From assembly GCA_902766575.1 (NCBI GenBank), contig CACXED010000020.1:1-6667 (forward strand): a stretch of 6,667 nt of DNA, written 5' to 3'. The notes under the pieces were generated by a model that worked only from the letters and a program-made list of their open reading frames with translations, made no database searches and was not told where the DNA came from. Origin of the DNA: an uncultured Ruminococcus sp. GTDB taxonomy: Bacteria; Bacillota; Clostridia; Oscillospirales; CAG-272. Shown in pieces: positions 1 to 5,914 of the stretch (position 1 is the first letter of the stretch; every line of letters starts with the position of its first letter). The translations under genes were made by a program, and so were the position numbers.

Positions 1-90
1 CCCTCTCCGGCGGCGTCGAGCCGCCAACGCCGCGGCGGGGAGCCCCCGCTGGCAAAGTCAAGGTCAGTGACTGCGCCGCCGTCAGTTGTA
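1..90. repeat. GC-rich hairpin-forming intergenic DNA, probable part of a dispersed repeat
   Basis: This stretch holds no convincing gene. It contains short GC-rich inverted repeats: GGCGGC at 9-14 pairs with GCCGCC at 20-25 across a 5-base loop, and 33-40 pairs with 44-51 across a 3-base loop with one G-T pair. Further on, GTCAGTGAC (63-71) is a small near-palindrome. It sits directly beside the 41-bp tandem units at 91-173, so it may be the outer half of the same repeat element. Because the window starts inside it, the left boundary is unknown. The structure is seen directly; repeat family membership is inference. Confidence 0.4.
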
Positions 91-173
91 GTCTTATCAA
101 ACATACAGCGTCGCAGAGGGCGCAATTGATCGTCTCATCAAATATCAAACGTCGCAGAGGGCGAAATTGCTCG
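91..173. repeat. Two tandem copies of a 41-bp intergenic repeat unit
   Basis: Copy A (91-132) and copy B (132-173) align without gaps at a 41-bp period and match at 35 of 42 positions. They share an exact 14-base core, CGTCGCAGAGGGCG, at 109-122 and 150-163, followed by an AATTG block and preceded by a TCTyATCAAA block. The unit is AT-rich around the core, unlike the GC-rich DNA to its left. A third, diverged and inverted copy lies at the right end of the window. It does not fold into a strong hairpin and lacks the exact spacing of a CRISPR repeat. Confidence 0.75.
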
Positions 174-189
174 GATCAATAAAAAAATT
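131..189 (+). repeat. Left arm of inverted repeat flanking the gene cluster
   Basis: Reading 131-189 as reverse complement reproduces 6607-6667 with 52 matches in 60 aligned columns plus one single-base gap. The part nearest the genes (165-189, including GCTCGGATCAAT and a run of seven A) is identical over 25 bp; the outer part, which includes copy B of the 41-bp unit, has diverged. The two arms point in opposite directions and enclose all six genes. No target-site duplication can be judged because the right arm runs out of the window. Confidence 0.8.
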
Positions 190-200
190 CAGCGGCGCGC

Positions 201-223
201 AAAACCCGCAGCAGGCGGTTTTT
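201..223 (+). terminator. Possible weak intrinsic terminator of an upstream transcript
   Basis: CCGC at 206-209 pairs with GCGG at 215-218 around a 5-base loop. With C205 bulged, the A-run 201-204 can pair with the T-run that starts at 219, giving a short imperfect stem followed by a T-tract (219-223). It would end a transcript entering from the left, just before the promoter at 237. The stem has only four GC pairs, so this is tentative. Confidence 0.35.
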
Positions 224-236
224 CTTCCCCAAACGG

Positions 237-265
237 TTGACATTTTCATTGATCTATGGTAGAAT
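237..265 (+). promoter_or_regulatory. Sigma-A (sigma-70 type) promoter for the operon
   Basis: TTGACA at 237-242 is a perfect -35 box. It is followed by a 17-bp spacer and TAGAAT at 260-265, one base off the -10 consensus. The bases before the -10 (TGG, 257-259) also fit an extended -10 TGn. Transcription should start near 272, leaving a leader of about 40 bases before the ATG at 311. This is the only promoter of such quality seen in the window and lies in the right place to drive the first five genes. Confidence 0.85.
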
Positions 266-269
266 ATCA

Positions 270-281
270 GTTGATATCAAC
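270..281. promoter_or_regulatory. 12-bp palindrome at the predicted transcription start, candidate operator
   Basis: GTTGATATCAAC is a perfect 12-bp palindrome centred between 275 and 276. It begins 4 bp after the -10 box and covers the expected start of transcription. A dimeric repressor bound there would block initiation. No regulator gene is present in the window, so the binding protein is unknown. A short palindrome could also occur by chance in this AT-rich patch. Confidence 0.4.
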
Positions 282-310
282 ATCTCAGAATCACTGAAAG
301 GAATCGCACA

Positions 311-1723
311 ATGGTATTTTCAAGCCTCGAGTTCCTGTTCCTGTTCCTGACGGTCACGCTGCTCGTCTACTACATCGTCCCGCTGAAGCTGCGGAATATA
401 GTGCTTTTGGCGTTCAGCCTGATCTTCTACGGCTGGGGCGAGCCGGTCTACGTCTTCCTGATGATCTTTACTATCGCCGTCGACTACGTCTTCGGACTGC
501 TCGTCGAGCGCGGGCAGCGGCTGAACAACAAAAAAGCCGCCAAGACCGCAATGATCAGCGCGGTCGTCATCAACCTCGCGATACTCGGCTTCTTCAAGTA
601 TTACGACTTCTTTGTCGCGAACCTGAGACTGATCCCCGGACTCTCGGGACTGCCGATGCTTGGGCTCGAGCTGCCGATAGGAATCTCGTTCTATACCTTC
701 CAGGCGCTGTCCTACGTCATCGACGTCTACCGCATGGACACCGGAGCGCAGCATAATATCGCCGCGTTCGGAGCTTACGTCACGCTTTATCCGCAGCTCA
801 TCGCCGGTCCCATCGTCCGCTATAAGGACGTCGACGACCAGCTCACCAACCGCACGCACAGCCTCGAGCTCTTTGCCGAGGGCGTCAGGACCTTCATCGC
901 CGGAATGGGCAAGAAGATCCTCCTCGCCAACACCGCCGGAGCGCTCTGGGAGACGCTGAAAGCCACTCCGACCGACAGCCGCACCGTCGCCGGAGCCTGG
1001 CTCGGAATCATACTCTATACCTTCCAGATCTATTTTGACTTCTCGGGCTATTCGGATATGGCGATCGGGCTCGGAAAGATGATCGGCTTCCGATTCCTTG
1101 AGAACTTCAACTATCCTTACATATCAACGAGCATCACCGACTTCTGGCGCCGCTGGCATATCTCGCTGTCGACCTGGTTCCGCGAGTACGTCTATATTCC
1201 CCTCGGCGGAAACCGGCGCGGCAAGGGCAGACAGATATTCAACCTGCTCGTCGTCTGGTTTTTGACCGGCTTCTGGCACGGCGCGAGCTGGAACTACATT
1301 CTCTGGGGACTTTACTACTTCGTGCTGCTGATGATAGAGAAGCTCTTCCTGCTCGATAAGCTCAAGAAAGCGCCCGCCTTTGTCACGCATATCTATACGA
1401 TGTTCTTCGTCGTGATAGGCTGGCTGCTGTTCGTATTTGAGGATCTTCCGGCGGGAATGATCTGGCTCGGGAATATGTTCGGCGTCGGAGCGACCGCGCT
1501 CGCAAACCGCGCCGACCTCTGGCAGATAGTCAGAAATCTGCCTTTCCTCGCGATACTCGCCGTCGCGTCGACACCGCTTCCGAAGAAGCTCTACGAGAGG
1601 TTCACCTCCCGCTCCGACGCGGCAAAGACTGTCGCTTCGGTCGGAGGAGTGATAGTGCTGCTTGTCAGCATGGCGTACCTCGTCGACTCGAGCTTCAATC
1701 CCTTCCTTTACTTCAGATTCTGA
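311..1723 (+). CDS. MBOAT family membrane-bound O-acyltransferase (AlgI/DltB-like)
   Basis: A 470-residue polytopic membrane protein that, by family, takes an acyl (usually acetyl) group on the cytoplasmic side and passes it outward for attachment to an extracellular polymer. The start, MVFSSLEFLFLF, is the usual one for AlgI-like proteins and is preceded by AAAGGA at 297-302. Conserved blocks in order are LPIGISFYTFQALSYVIDVY (121-140), YPQLIAGPIVRY (160-171), FDFSGYSDMAIG (242-253), a block at 278-302 beginning FWRRWHISLSTWFREY, and GFWHGASWNYILWG (320-333). His323 in the last block corresponds to the invariant catalytic histidine, and His283 is the second conserved one. Length is normal (about 460-520 in the family) and nothing is missing. 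It is the first gene of the operon, 12 bp before its probable partner of the DHHW family. The acceptor polymer cannot be read from sequence. AlgI-like is more likely than DltB, because no dltA, dltC or dltD is adjacent. Confidence 0.95.
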   Translation: MVFSSLEFLFLFLTVTLLVYYIVPLKLRNIVLLAFSLIFYGWGEPVYVFLMIFTIAVDYVFGLLVERGQRLNNKKAAKTAMISAVVINLAILGFFKYYDFFVANLRLIPGLSGLPMLGLELPIGISFYTFQALSYVIDVYRMDTGAQHNIAAFGAYVTLYPQLIAGPIVRYKDVDDQLTNRTHSLELFAEGVRTFIAGMGKKILLANTAGALWETLKATPTDSRTVAGAWLGIILYTFQIYFDFSGYSDMAIGLGKMIGFRFLENFNYPYISTSITDFWRRWHISLSTWFREYVYIPLGGNRRGKGRQIFNLLVVWFLTGFWHGASWNYILWGLYYFVLLMIEKLFLLDKLKKAPAFVTHIYTMFFVVIGWLLFVFEDLPAGMIWLGNMFGVGATALANRADLWQIVRNLPFLAILAVASTPLPKKLYERFTSRSDAAKTVASVGGVIVLLVSMAYLVDSSFNPFLYFRF

Positions 1724-1735
1724 CCGGAGATTGCC

Positions 1736-2878
1736 ATGAAATACAAAGTATACGATATAGTCGCCGCAGCGGGACTGCTCGCGGTCACCTACGGCTTCTC
1801 GATAGCCACGCTCGTTATCCCGGACAAGGAGTTCTCGCCCGACGAGAACCGCTATCTCCAGCAGAAGCCCGAATTTTCCTTTGAAAATCTGAAAAGCGGA
1901 AAATTCACCGCATCGTTCGCCGATTACTTCTCCGACCAGATACCTCTGCGCGGACTGTTCGTCGAGACCAAGGCGCTCGCCGAGTGCGCTATGCTCAAGC
2001 AGGAGAACGACAGCGTGCTTGCCGGCTCGGACGGATACATAATCGCCGAGGACTACTATCCCGATCTCGACGAGGCGCGCAAGAACATCAAGGCGATAAA
2101 CCGCTTTGCTGCGGCTCTGCCCGAGGGCGTGGAGTTTGACGTTGCGATAGCCGGACGGGCGCAGGACGTGCTCGTCAGCCATATGCCCGCGCTCTACCCG
2201 GCAGAGGAGCAGACGAGCCGCGTGTTCGGCTACCTCGACGGGAATCTCGAGCCCGGCAGGATAGATATCCTCACGCCGCTCCGGGAGAGAGCCGACGCCG
2301 GAGAATACGTCTACTACCGCACCGACCACCACTGGACGACGCTCGGAGCCTACTACGCCTACTGCGGGATACTCGAGAGCTGGGGCATGGAGCCTCTGCC
2401 GCTCGACAGCTTTACCCGCGAAACCGCGAGCGACGAGTTCTACGGCACCACATGGTCAAAGGCGGGAATGAGATGGGTCGGTCCCGACACGATGGAGTTC
2501 TTCCGCTTTGACGGCGACGAGAGCTACACGACGACAATCGAGGGCAAGGAGAGCTTCTCTTGCTTCTACGACCGGAGCTATCTCGACGTCAAGGACAAAT
2601 ACTCGGCGTTCATCGGCGGAAACAACGCCCGCGTAACAATCACCTCGGGCAAGCCGGGACGCGAGAAGCTGGTGCTCATCAAGGACAGCTTCGGACACTC
2701 GCTTGCGCCATTCCTCGCCGCGCACTTTGACCTTGAGATAATAGACCTGCGCTACTTCAAGACCCCGGCTATCGACTTTGTAAAGGAGTCGGGAGCGTCG
2801 CGGGTGCTGTTCATCTACAATATGGACAGCATGATAAACTCCAATTCCGCCGCGATGCTGAATCTCGGGATAAAGTGA
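1736..2878 (+). CDS. DHHW family protein, AlgX/AlgJ-like O-acetyltransferase partner
   Basis: A 380-residue membrane-anchored extracytoplasmic protein expected to complete acetyl transfer from the MBOAT protein to a surface glycan. Residues about 7-28 form one hydrophobic segment without a clear cleavage site, so it is probably a signal anchor. Next comes the family's N-terminal pattern, with ENRYLQQKPEFSF (37-49) and FADYFSDQIPLRG (61-73). The signature DHHW lies at 197-200 within YYRTDHHWTTLGAYYAY, and a serine block IKDSFGHSLAPFL spans 315-327. By analogy with the Ser-His-Asp triad of AlgX, the active residues would be Asp197, His199 and Ser318, all present. The start follows GGAGA at 1726-1730. 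The 12-bp gap to the MBOAT gene and the recurrent pairing of the two families support a joint function. The alternative, a DHHW esterase acting alone, is less likely in this setting. Confidence 0.9.
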   Translation: MKYKVYDIVAAAGLLAVTYGFSIATLVIPDKEFSPDENRYLQQKPEFSFENLKSGKFTASFADYFSDQIPLRGLFVETKALAECAMLKQENDSVLAGSDGYIIAEDYYPDLDEARKNIKAINRFAAALPEGVEFDVAIAGRAQDVLVSHMPALYPAEEQTSRVFGYLDGNLEPGRIDILTPLRERADAGEYVYYRTDHHWTTLGAYYAYCGILESWGMEPLPLDSFTRETASDEFYGTTWSKAGMRWVGPDTMEFFRFDGDESYTTTIEGKESFSCFYDRSYLDVKDKYSAFIGGNNARVTITSGKPGREKLVLIKDSFGHSLAPFLAAHFDLEIIDLRYFKTPAIDFVKESGASRVLFIYNMDSMINSNSAAMLNLGIK

Positions 2879-2902
2879 CGCAAAAGCGAGGAAATACCGG
2901 AC

Positions 2903-4066
2903 ATGAATAAAAAATCGGGCGGGAATTTTTTCCGGACGCTGCCGCTGTACTTTTCAAACGGCATAGTCTACGGACTCAACGCGCTCTACTACTGCTTTAT
3001 ACAGATTTACGTCGGGAGCTGCCACTCGGAGGAGACCTCGGGAGTGCTGCTGTCGATTGGCCCGCTCGTCGCGATATTCGCGCCGATATTCTGGGGACTG
3101 CTCGCCGACCGCTCGAGGTCGAAAAACGCGGTGCTGGCGATAGCGATACTCGGCTCGGCGGTGTTCTATTTTCTGATCGGGCTCGGACAGAGCTTCTGGT
3201 ATCTCGCGGCGATGCTCTTTCTGACGATGCTTTTCATGGCGCCGTTCGGAGGGCTTGTGGACACGGTGACGCTTGAATACACCTCGTCAAGCCGCGTCGC
3301 CTACGGGCCGATACGCATCTGCGGAACGCTGGTGTTCGGACTGCTGCCGATGCTGCTGACGGGCTTTACCGAGCGGGACATCCGGGTGATCTTTCCGGTC
3401 TATGTGCTGCTGGCGCTGCTCGGAGCGGCGGCTGTGCTGCTCTCGCCGAGAGTCGAGGGTCACGGCGGCGGGGAGAAGCGGCCGTCGGTGCTTCCGCTTT
3501 TCAGGGACGGGAGACTGATGCTGATATTCTTCTTTGTCGGGATATCGCAGTTCACCTGGGCATACTATCTGAACTACTATCCGTCGCGGCTGACCGAGCT
3601 GGGCTTCTCACAGAGCGTCTGGGGCGTGAACGTCTTTCTTACCGTGCTCGGAGAGATACCCTTCTTTCTGATGTTCAACCGGCTGTTCGAGACCTTCGGG
3701 CTCAAAAAGCTGCTCGGACTGAGCCTGATACTCTGCACGCTGAGATACGCCGGACTTGCGTATCTGACCTCGGCGCCGCTGATACTGGCGCTCGGTCTCA
3801 TCACCGGCTTTGCGACGACGGTGTTCACCTACTGCGGGTCGTACTATATCACGCACAACGTCGCTCCCGAGTCAAAGGCGAGCGCGAATCAGCTCATGTA
3901 CTCGCTGGGTAACGGACTTCCCAAGGTGCTCGCCGGAGTGCTGGGAGGCAGGATGACCGCCGCGATCGGACGCACCGCGTCGCTGACGATCTGCTCGGCT
4001 CTCTGCGCCGCCGCGCTCGTCGTGTTCATTTTCAGCAGAAAGAAGCTGACCGGGCGCTTGAGCTGA
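2903..4066 (+). CDS. MFS transporter, MFS_1_like / HcaT-NupG-type
   Basis: A 387-residue inner-membrane carrier with about 12 predicted helices (roughly 13-35, 46-68, 76-94, 97-118, 135-154, 162-181, then 205-225, 240-260, 269-287, 289-311, 330-350 and 356-377) and a hydrophilic central loop at 182-204. The helix 2-3 loop has the MFS motif-A remnant WGLLADRSRSK (64-74) with Asp69. YGPIRICGTLVFGL (134-147) resembles the YG-x-x-R-x-x-G-S helix-5 motif of the phenylpropionate (HcaT) and nucleoside symporter branch, and GEIPFF (250-255) also fits that branch. It is therefore probably a proton-coupled importer of a small organic or sugar-like solute; the substrate is not predictable. The gene lies 24 bp after the DHHW gene, with GAGGA at 2888-2892 as ribosome binding site. 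Its place between surface-acetylation and esterase genes suggests uptake of a related compound, but that is inference; export cannot be excluded. Confidence 0.85.
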   Translation: MNKKSGGNFFRTLPLYFSNGIVYGLNALYYCFIQIYVGSCHSEETSGVLLSIGPLVAIFAPIFWGLLADRSRSKNAVLAIAILGSAVFYFLIGLGQSFWYLAAMLFLTMLFMAPFGGLVDTVTLEYTSSSRVAYGPIRICGTLVFGLLPMLLTGFTERDIRVIFPVYVLLALLGAAAVLLSPRVEGHGGGEKRPSVLPLFRDGRLMLIFFFVGISQFTWAYYLNYYPSRLTELGFSQSVWGVNVFLTVLGEIPFFLMFNRLFETFGLKKLLGLSLILCTLRYAGLAYLTSAPLILALGLITGFATTVFTYCGSYYITHNVAPESKASANQLMYSLGNGLPKVLAGVLGGRMTAAIGRTASLTICSALCAAALVVFIFSRKKLTGRLS

Positions 4067-4108
4067 CGTCGGATCGCAGACGCGATATGCAAAAAAGGAG
4101 ATCATACA

Positions 4109-5083
4109 ATGAAACTCACGCTTGAGGATATCAAAAAAATTGCGTTCGGAGCCGTCTTTGTCGAGGAGAGCTTCGGAGCCTTCGCTTTCCGGCGCTTCAC
4201 AAAGGAGCAGGCGGAGCTCTACGTCAAGCGGAACATCGACCACTTCAACAAGACCTTCGCGACCGCCGGAGTCAGGCTCGCGTTCAAGACCGACGCGAGC
4301 CGTATGAGCTTTAACTATAAATTCGCTTTCGGCTCGAGCCGGATGTACGGCTGGTTCGACGTCTACGAGAACGACGTGCTCACCGCGCATATCGGCGGAG
4401 AGGGCAAGCTCTTTACCTCCGGTCAGGCGAAAATCGAGTTCTCGCCCGGCGAAAAGCGTGTCGAGATCTACTTCCCGTGGTCAAAGGCGGCGTTTCTGTC
4501 CGACGTGGAGCTGGACGGCGAAATTCTCTCGCCCTGCCCGAGGAGCCGGAAGATGATCTGCTACGGCGACTCGATCACCCACGGCTACGACGCGATATAT
4601 CCGTCGCTCGCCTATGTGTCGCTGCTCGCAAAGGCGCTCGACGCGGACGCGGTGAACAAGGGCATCGGCGGGGACTGCTTCTTCCCCGAGCTCGCGGCTC
4701 AGCCCGATCCCGAAAAGCCCGATATCGTCACAGCTGCATACGGAACCAACGACTGGTGCAATTACTCCCGCGAACACGCCGACAGCGGCTGCCGCGAGTT
4801 CTTCGAGAACCTCTGCAAAAGCTATCCGGACGCGAAAATTTTCGCTGTCACGCCGATCTGGCGCAAGGACGGCGACAAGGAGACAAAATACGGTCTGCCG
4901 CACCGTGAGCTCGACCGGGTCATGCGCGGACTGCTCGCCGGGCTTCCGGTGACTGTCTTAAACGGCTACGAGCTGACGCCGCATCTGCCCGAATTCTACT
5001 CGGACGGCTATCTCCATCCAAACGACCTCGGCTTCACATTCTACGCAAAGAATTTAGCGCGGATGATGAATATCTTAAATTAA
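4109..5083 (+). CDS. Two-domain SGNH/GDSL hydrolase (CE2-like acyl esterase)
   Basis: A 324-residue probable esterase. Residues about 1-140 look like an all-beta domain ending in FSPGEKRVEIYFPWSKAAF (111-129) and DVELDG (132-137), as in family 2 carbohydrate esterases, where a jelly-roll precedes the catalytic domain. The SGNH part shows block I CYGDSITHGY (151-160) with Ser155, block II NKGIGGD (183-189), block III YGTNDW (211-216) with Asn214, and block V SDGYLHPNDLGF (298-309) with His303. Asp299 sits four residues before the histidine, whereas the common pattern is D-x-x-H. There is no signal peptide, so the enzyme is probably cytosolic and would deacylate imported or internal substrates rather than help the MBOAT/DHHW pair outside. 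The start has a strong AAAGGAG site at 4094-4100, eight bases before the ATG. The substrate is unknown; an acetylated sugar is the best guess from domain layout. Confidence 0.88.
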   Translation: MKLTLEDIKKIAFGAVFVEESFGAFAFRRFTKEQAELYVKRNIDHFNKTFATAGVRLAFKTDASRMSFNYKFAFGSSRMYGWFDVYENDVLTAHIGGEGKLFTSGQAKIEFSPGEKRVEIYFPWSKAAFLSDVELDGEILSPCPRSRKMICYGDSITHGYDAIYPSLAYVSLLAKALDADAVNKGIGGDCFFPELAAQPDPEKPDIVTAAYGTNDWCNYSREHADSGCREFFENLCKSYPDAKIFAVTPIWRKDGDKETKYGLPHRELDRVMRGLLAGLPVTVLNGYELTPHLPEFYSDGYLHPNDLGFTFYAKNLARMMNILN

Positions 5084-5087
5084 GGAG
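5082..5087 (+). promoter_or_regulatory. Ribosome binding site overlapping the upstream stop codon
   Basis: AAGGAG begins inside the TAA stop of the esterase gene (5081-5083) and ends eight bases before the ATG at 5096. The ATG at 5088-5090 is out of frame and sits too close to the site to be used. The overlap points to translational coupling of the esterase and phosphodiesterase genes. Confidence 0.75.
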
Positions 5088-5095
5088 ATGTTTTT

Positions 5096-5836
5096 ATGGA
5101 ACTTTCAAAAAACAAAATGATCTTCGGTCACAGAGGCGCATCGGCCTACGCGCCCGAGAACACTCTGCCCGCCTTTGAGCTCGCCGCGGACATGAACGCT
5201 TTCGGAGTAGAGCTCGACGTCCATCTGACAAAGGACGGGAAGTTAGCGGTCATACACGACGGCGAGATCTCCCGCGTCTCGGACGGCTCGGGCAAGGTCA
5301 GCGAAATGACCCTCGACGAGCTTCGCGCCTACAACTTTGCCGCCAAGTTCCCCGGAGGAGAGAAATTCGGAAAGGTCGCGATCCCGACGCTTGACGAGGT
5401 GTACGAGCTTCTCGCTCCGCGCGGGCTCTGCGTCAACGTCGAGATCAAGGCTAACGGCCGCGATTTTGTCAGAAAGGTTCACGACTGCGCGGTCGCTCAC
5501 GGCATGAGGGAGAGAGTGATCTATTCGTCGTTCAATCACTGGAATCTGACCGACCTGCTCGAGTACGACGGCGAGGCCTTCGTCGCTCCGCTCTACGGCG
5601 CGGAGATAGTCAAGCCCGCCGATTACGCCGCGCTTTTCGGCGCCCGGGCGATACATCCGCACTACTCGCAGATACTGAATCATCCCGATATCGTCGCCCG
5701 TGCGGCAGAGCTCGGCGTCCGCGTGCATCCGTGGACGGTCGACGATCCGGAGGCGATAAAGAGGCTCTGCGAGCTGAATGTCGGCGCGATAATCACGAAT
5801 AAGCCCGATCTGGCGCTCAAGATCGCGAACGGCTGA
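5096..5836 (+). CDS. Glycerophosphodiester phosphodiesterase (GDPD, UgpQ-like)
   Basis: A 246-residue metal-dependent TIM-barrel enzyme that splits glycerophosphodiesters into sn-glycerol 3-phosphate and an alcohol. The family's active-site residues are all visible: GHRGASAYAPENTLPAF (11-27) with His12 and Arg13, FGVELDVHLTKDG (36-48) with Glu39 and Asp41, AVIHDG (51-56) with His54, VNVEIK (113-118) with Glu116, and the C-terminal VHPWTVDD (200-207) and IITNKPD (232-238). Length matches cytosolic UgpQ-type enzymes (about 240-250). No signal peptide or transmembrane segment is present, so substrates must be internal or imported. Its start is coupled to the esterase gene 12 bp upstream, and a strong terminator begins 20 bp after its stop, making it the last gene of the main operon. 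It could recycle glycerophosphate groups from lipid or teichoic-acid turnover; which one is not shown. Confidence 0.95.
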   Translation: MELSKNKMIFGHRGASAYAPENTLPAFELAADMNAFGVELDVHLTKDGKLAVIHDGEISRVSDGSGKVSEMTLDELRAYNFAAKFPGGEKFGKVAIPTLDEVYELLAPRGLCVNVEIKANGRDFVRKVHDCAVAHGMRERVIYSSFNHWNLTDLLEYDGEAFVAPLYGAEIVKPADYAALFGARAIHPHYSQILNHPDIVARAAELGVRVHPWTVDDPEAIKRLCELNVGAIITNKPDLALKIANG

Positions 5837-5849
5837 GCGTCTGTGCGAA

Positions 5850-5855
5850 TATAAT
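5850..5855 (+). promoter_or_regulatory. Consensus -10 box (TATAAT) just before the terminator stem, possible promoter for the last gene
   Basis: TATAAT at 5850-5855 is a perfect -10 hexamer directly adjoining the left arm of the terminator stem. No TTGACA-like -35 lies 16-18 bp upstream and there is no TGn extension, so this is an incomplete promoter on sequence alone. If used, transcription would start near 5861-5863, within the left arm, which would remove up to half the terminator stem from the new transcript. Confidence 0.3.
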
Positions 5856-5896
5856 AAAGGACAGAGACGAATATTTTCGGGTCTCTGTCCTTTTTT
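5856..5896 (+). terminator. Strong rho-independent terminator after the phosphodiesterase gene
   Basis: A perfect 13-bp stem, 5856-5868 with 5881-5893, has a 12-base loop and a run of six T at 5891-5896. The middle of the stem is GGACAGAGAC/GTCTCTGTCC. The loop can add a few pairs of its own (CGAA with TTCG). It lies 20 bp after the GDPD stop and should end the five-gene transcript. Confidence 0.93.
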
Positions 5897-5903
5897 CAAA
5901 AAT

Positions 5904-5911
5904 GGAGGTGA
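5904..5911 (+). promoter_or_regulatory. Full-match Shine-Dalgarno sequence of the last gene
   Basis: GGAGGTGA is complementary over eight bases to the 3' end of bacterial 16S rRNA and lies three bases before the ATG at 5915 (five counted from the end of GGAGG plus T). It is the strongest ribosome binding site in the window and fixes the start. The ATG at 5902 is out of frame. It begins eight bases after the terminator's T-tract. Confidence 0.85.
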
Positions 5912-5914
5912 GTC

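Noticed and set aside
91..173. CRISPR array
   Set aside because: There are only two imperfect, directly abutting units with no spacers of uniform length and no cas genes nearby.
3..182. Plus-strand open frame entering from the left edge and stopping at TAA (180-182); a second one stops at 127-129
   Set aside because: Both run through hairpins and the 41-bp tandem repeats and translate to low-complexity Arg/Ser/Pro-rich sequence. They are better explained as repeat DNA than as the end of a gene.
1124..2332. Long minus-strand open frame (402 codons) opposite the MBOAT and DHHW genes
   Set aside because: Its translation is rich in Arg, Glu and Val with no recognisable domain, and it crosses two well-supported plus-strand genes. 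In GC-rich genes the complementary strand is often open by codon bias alone.
2879..2888. Small hairpin CGC-AAAA-GCG between the DHHW and transporter genes as a terminator
   Set aside because: The stem has only three base pairs and no T-tract follows, so the operon is unlikely to be interrupted here.
3872..4390. Minus-strand open frame across the transporter/esterase junction, and the smaller overlapping ones nearby
   Set aside because: No domain or membrane pattern is visible, and both plus-strand genes beneath it carry full family motifs and ribosome binding sites.
4477..4908. Plus-strand out-of-frame open frame (143 codons) inside the esterase gene
   Set aside because: The product is Arg-rich and without motifs, and the overlapping frame encodes all SGNH blocks.
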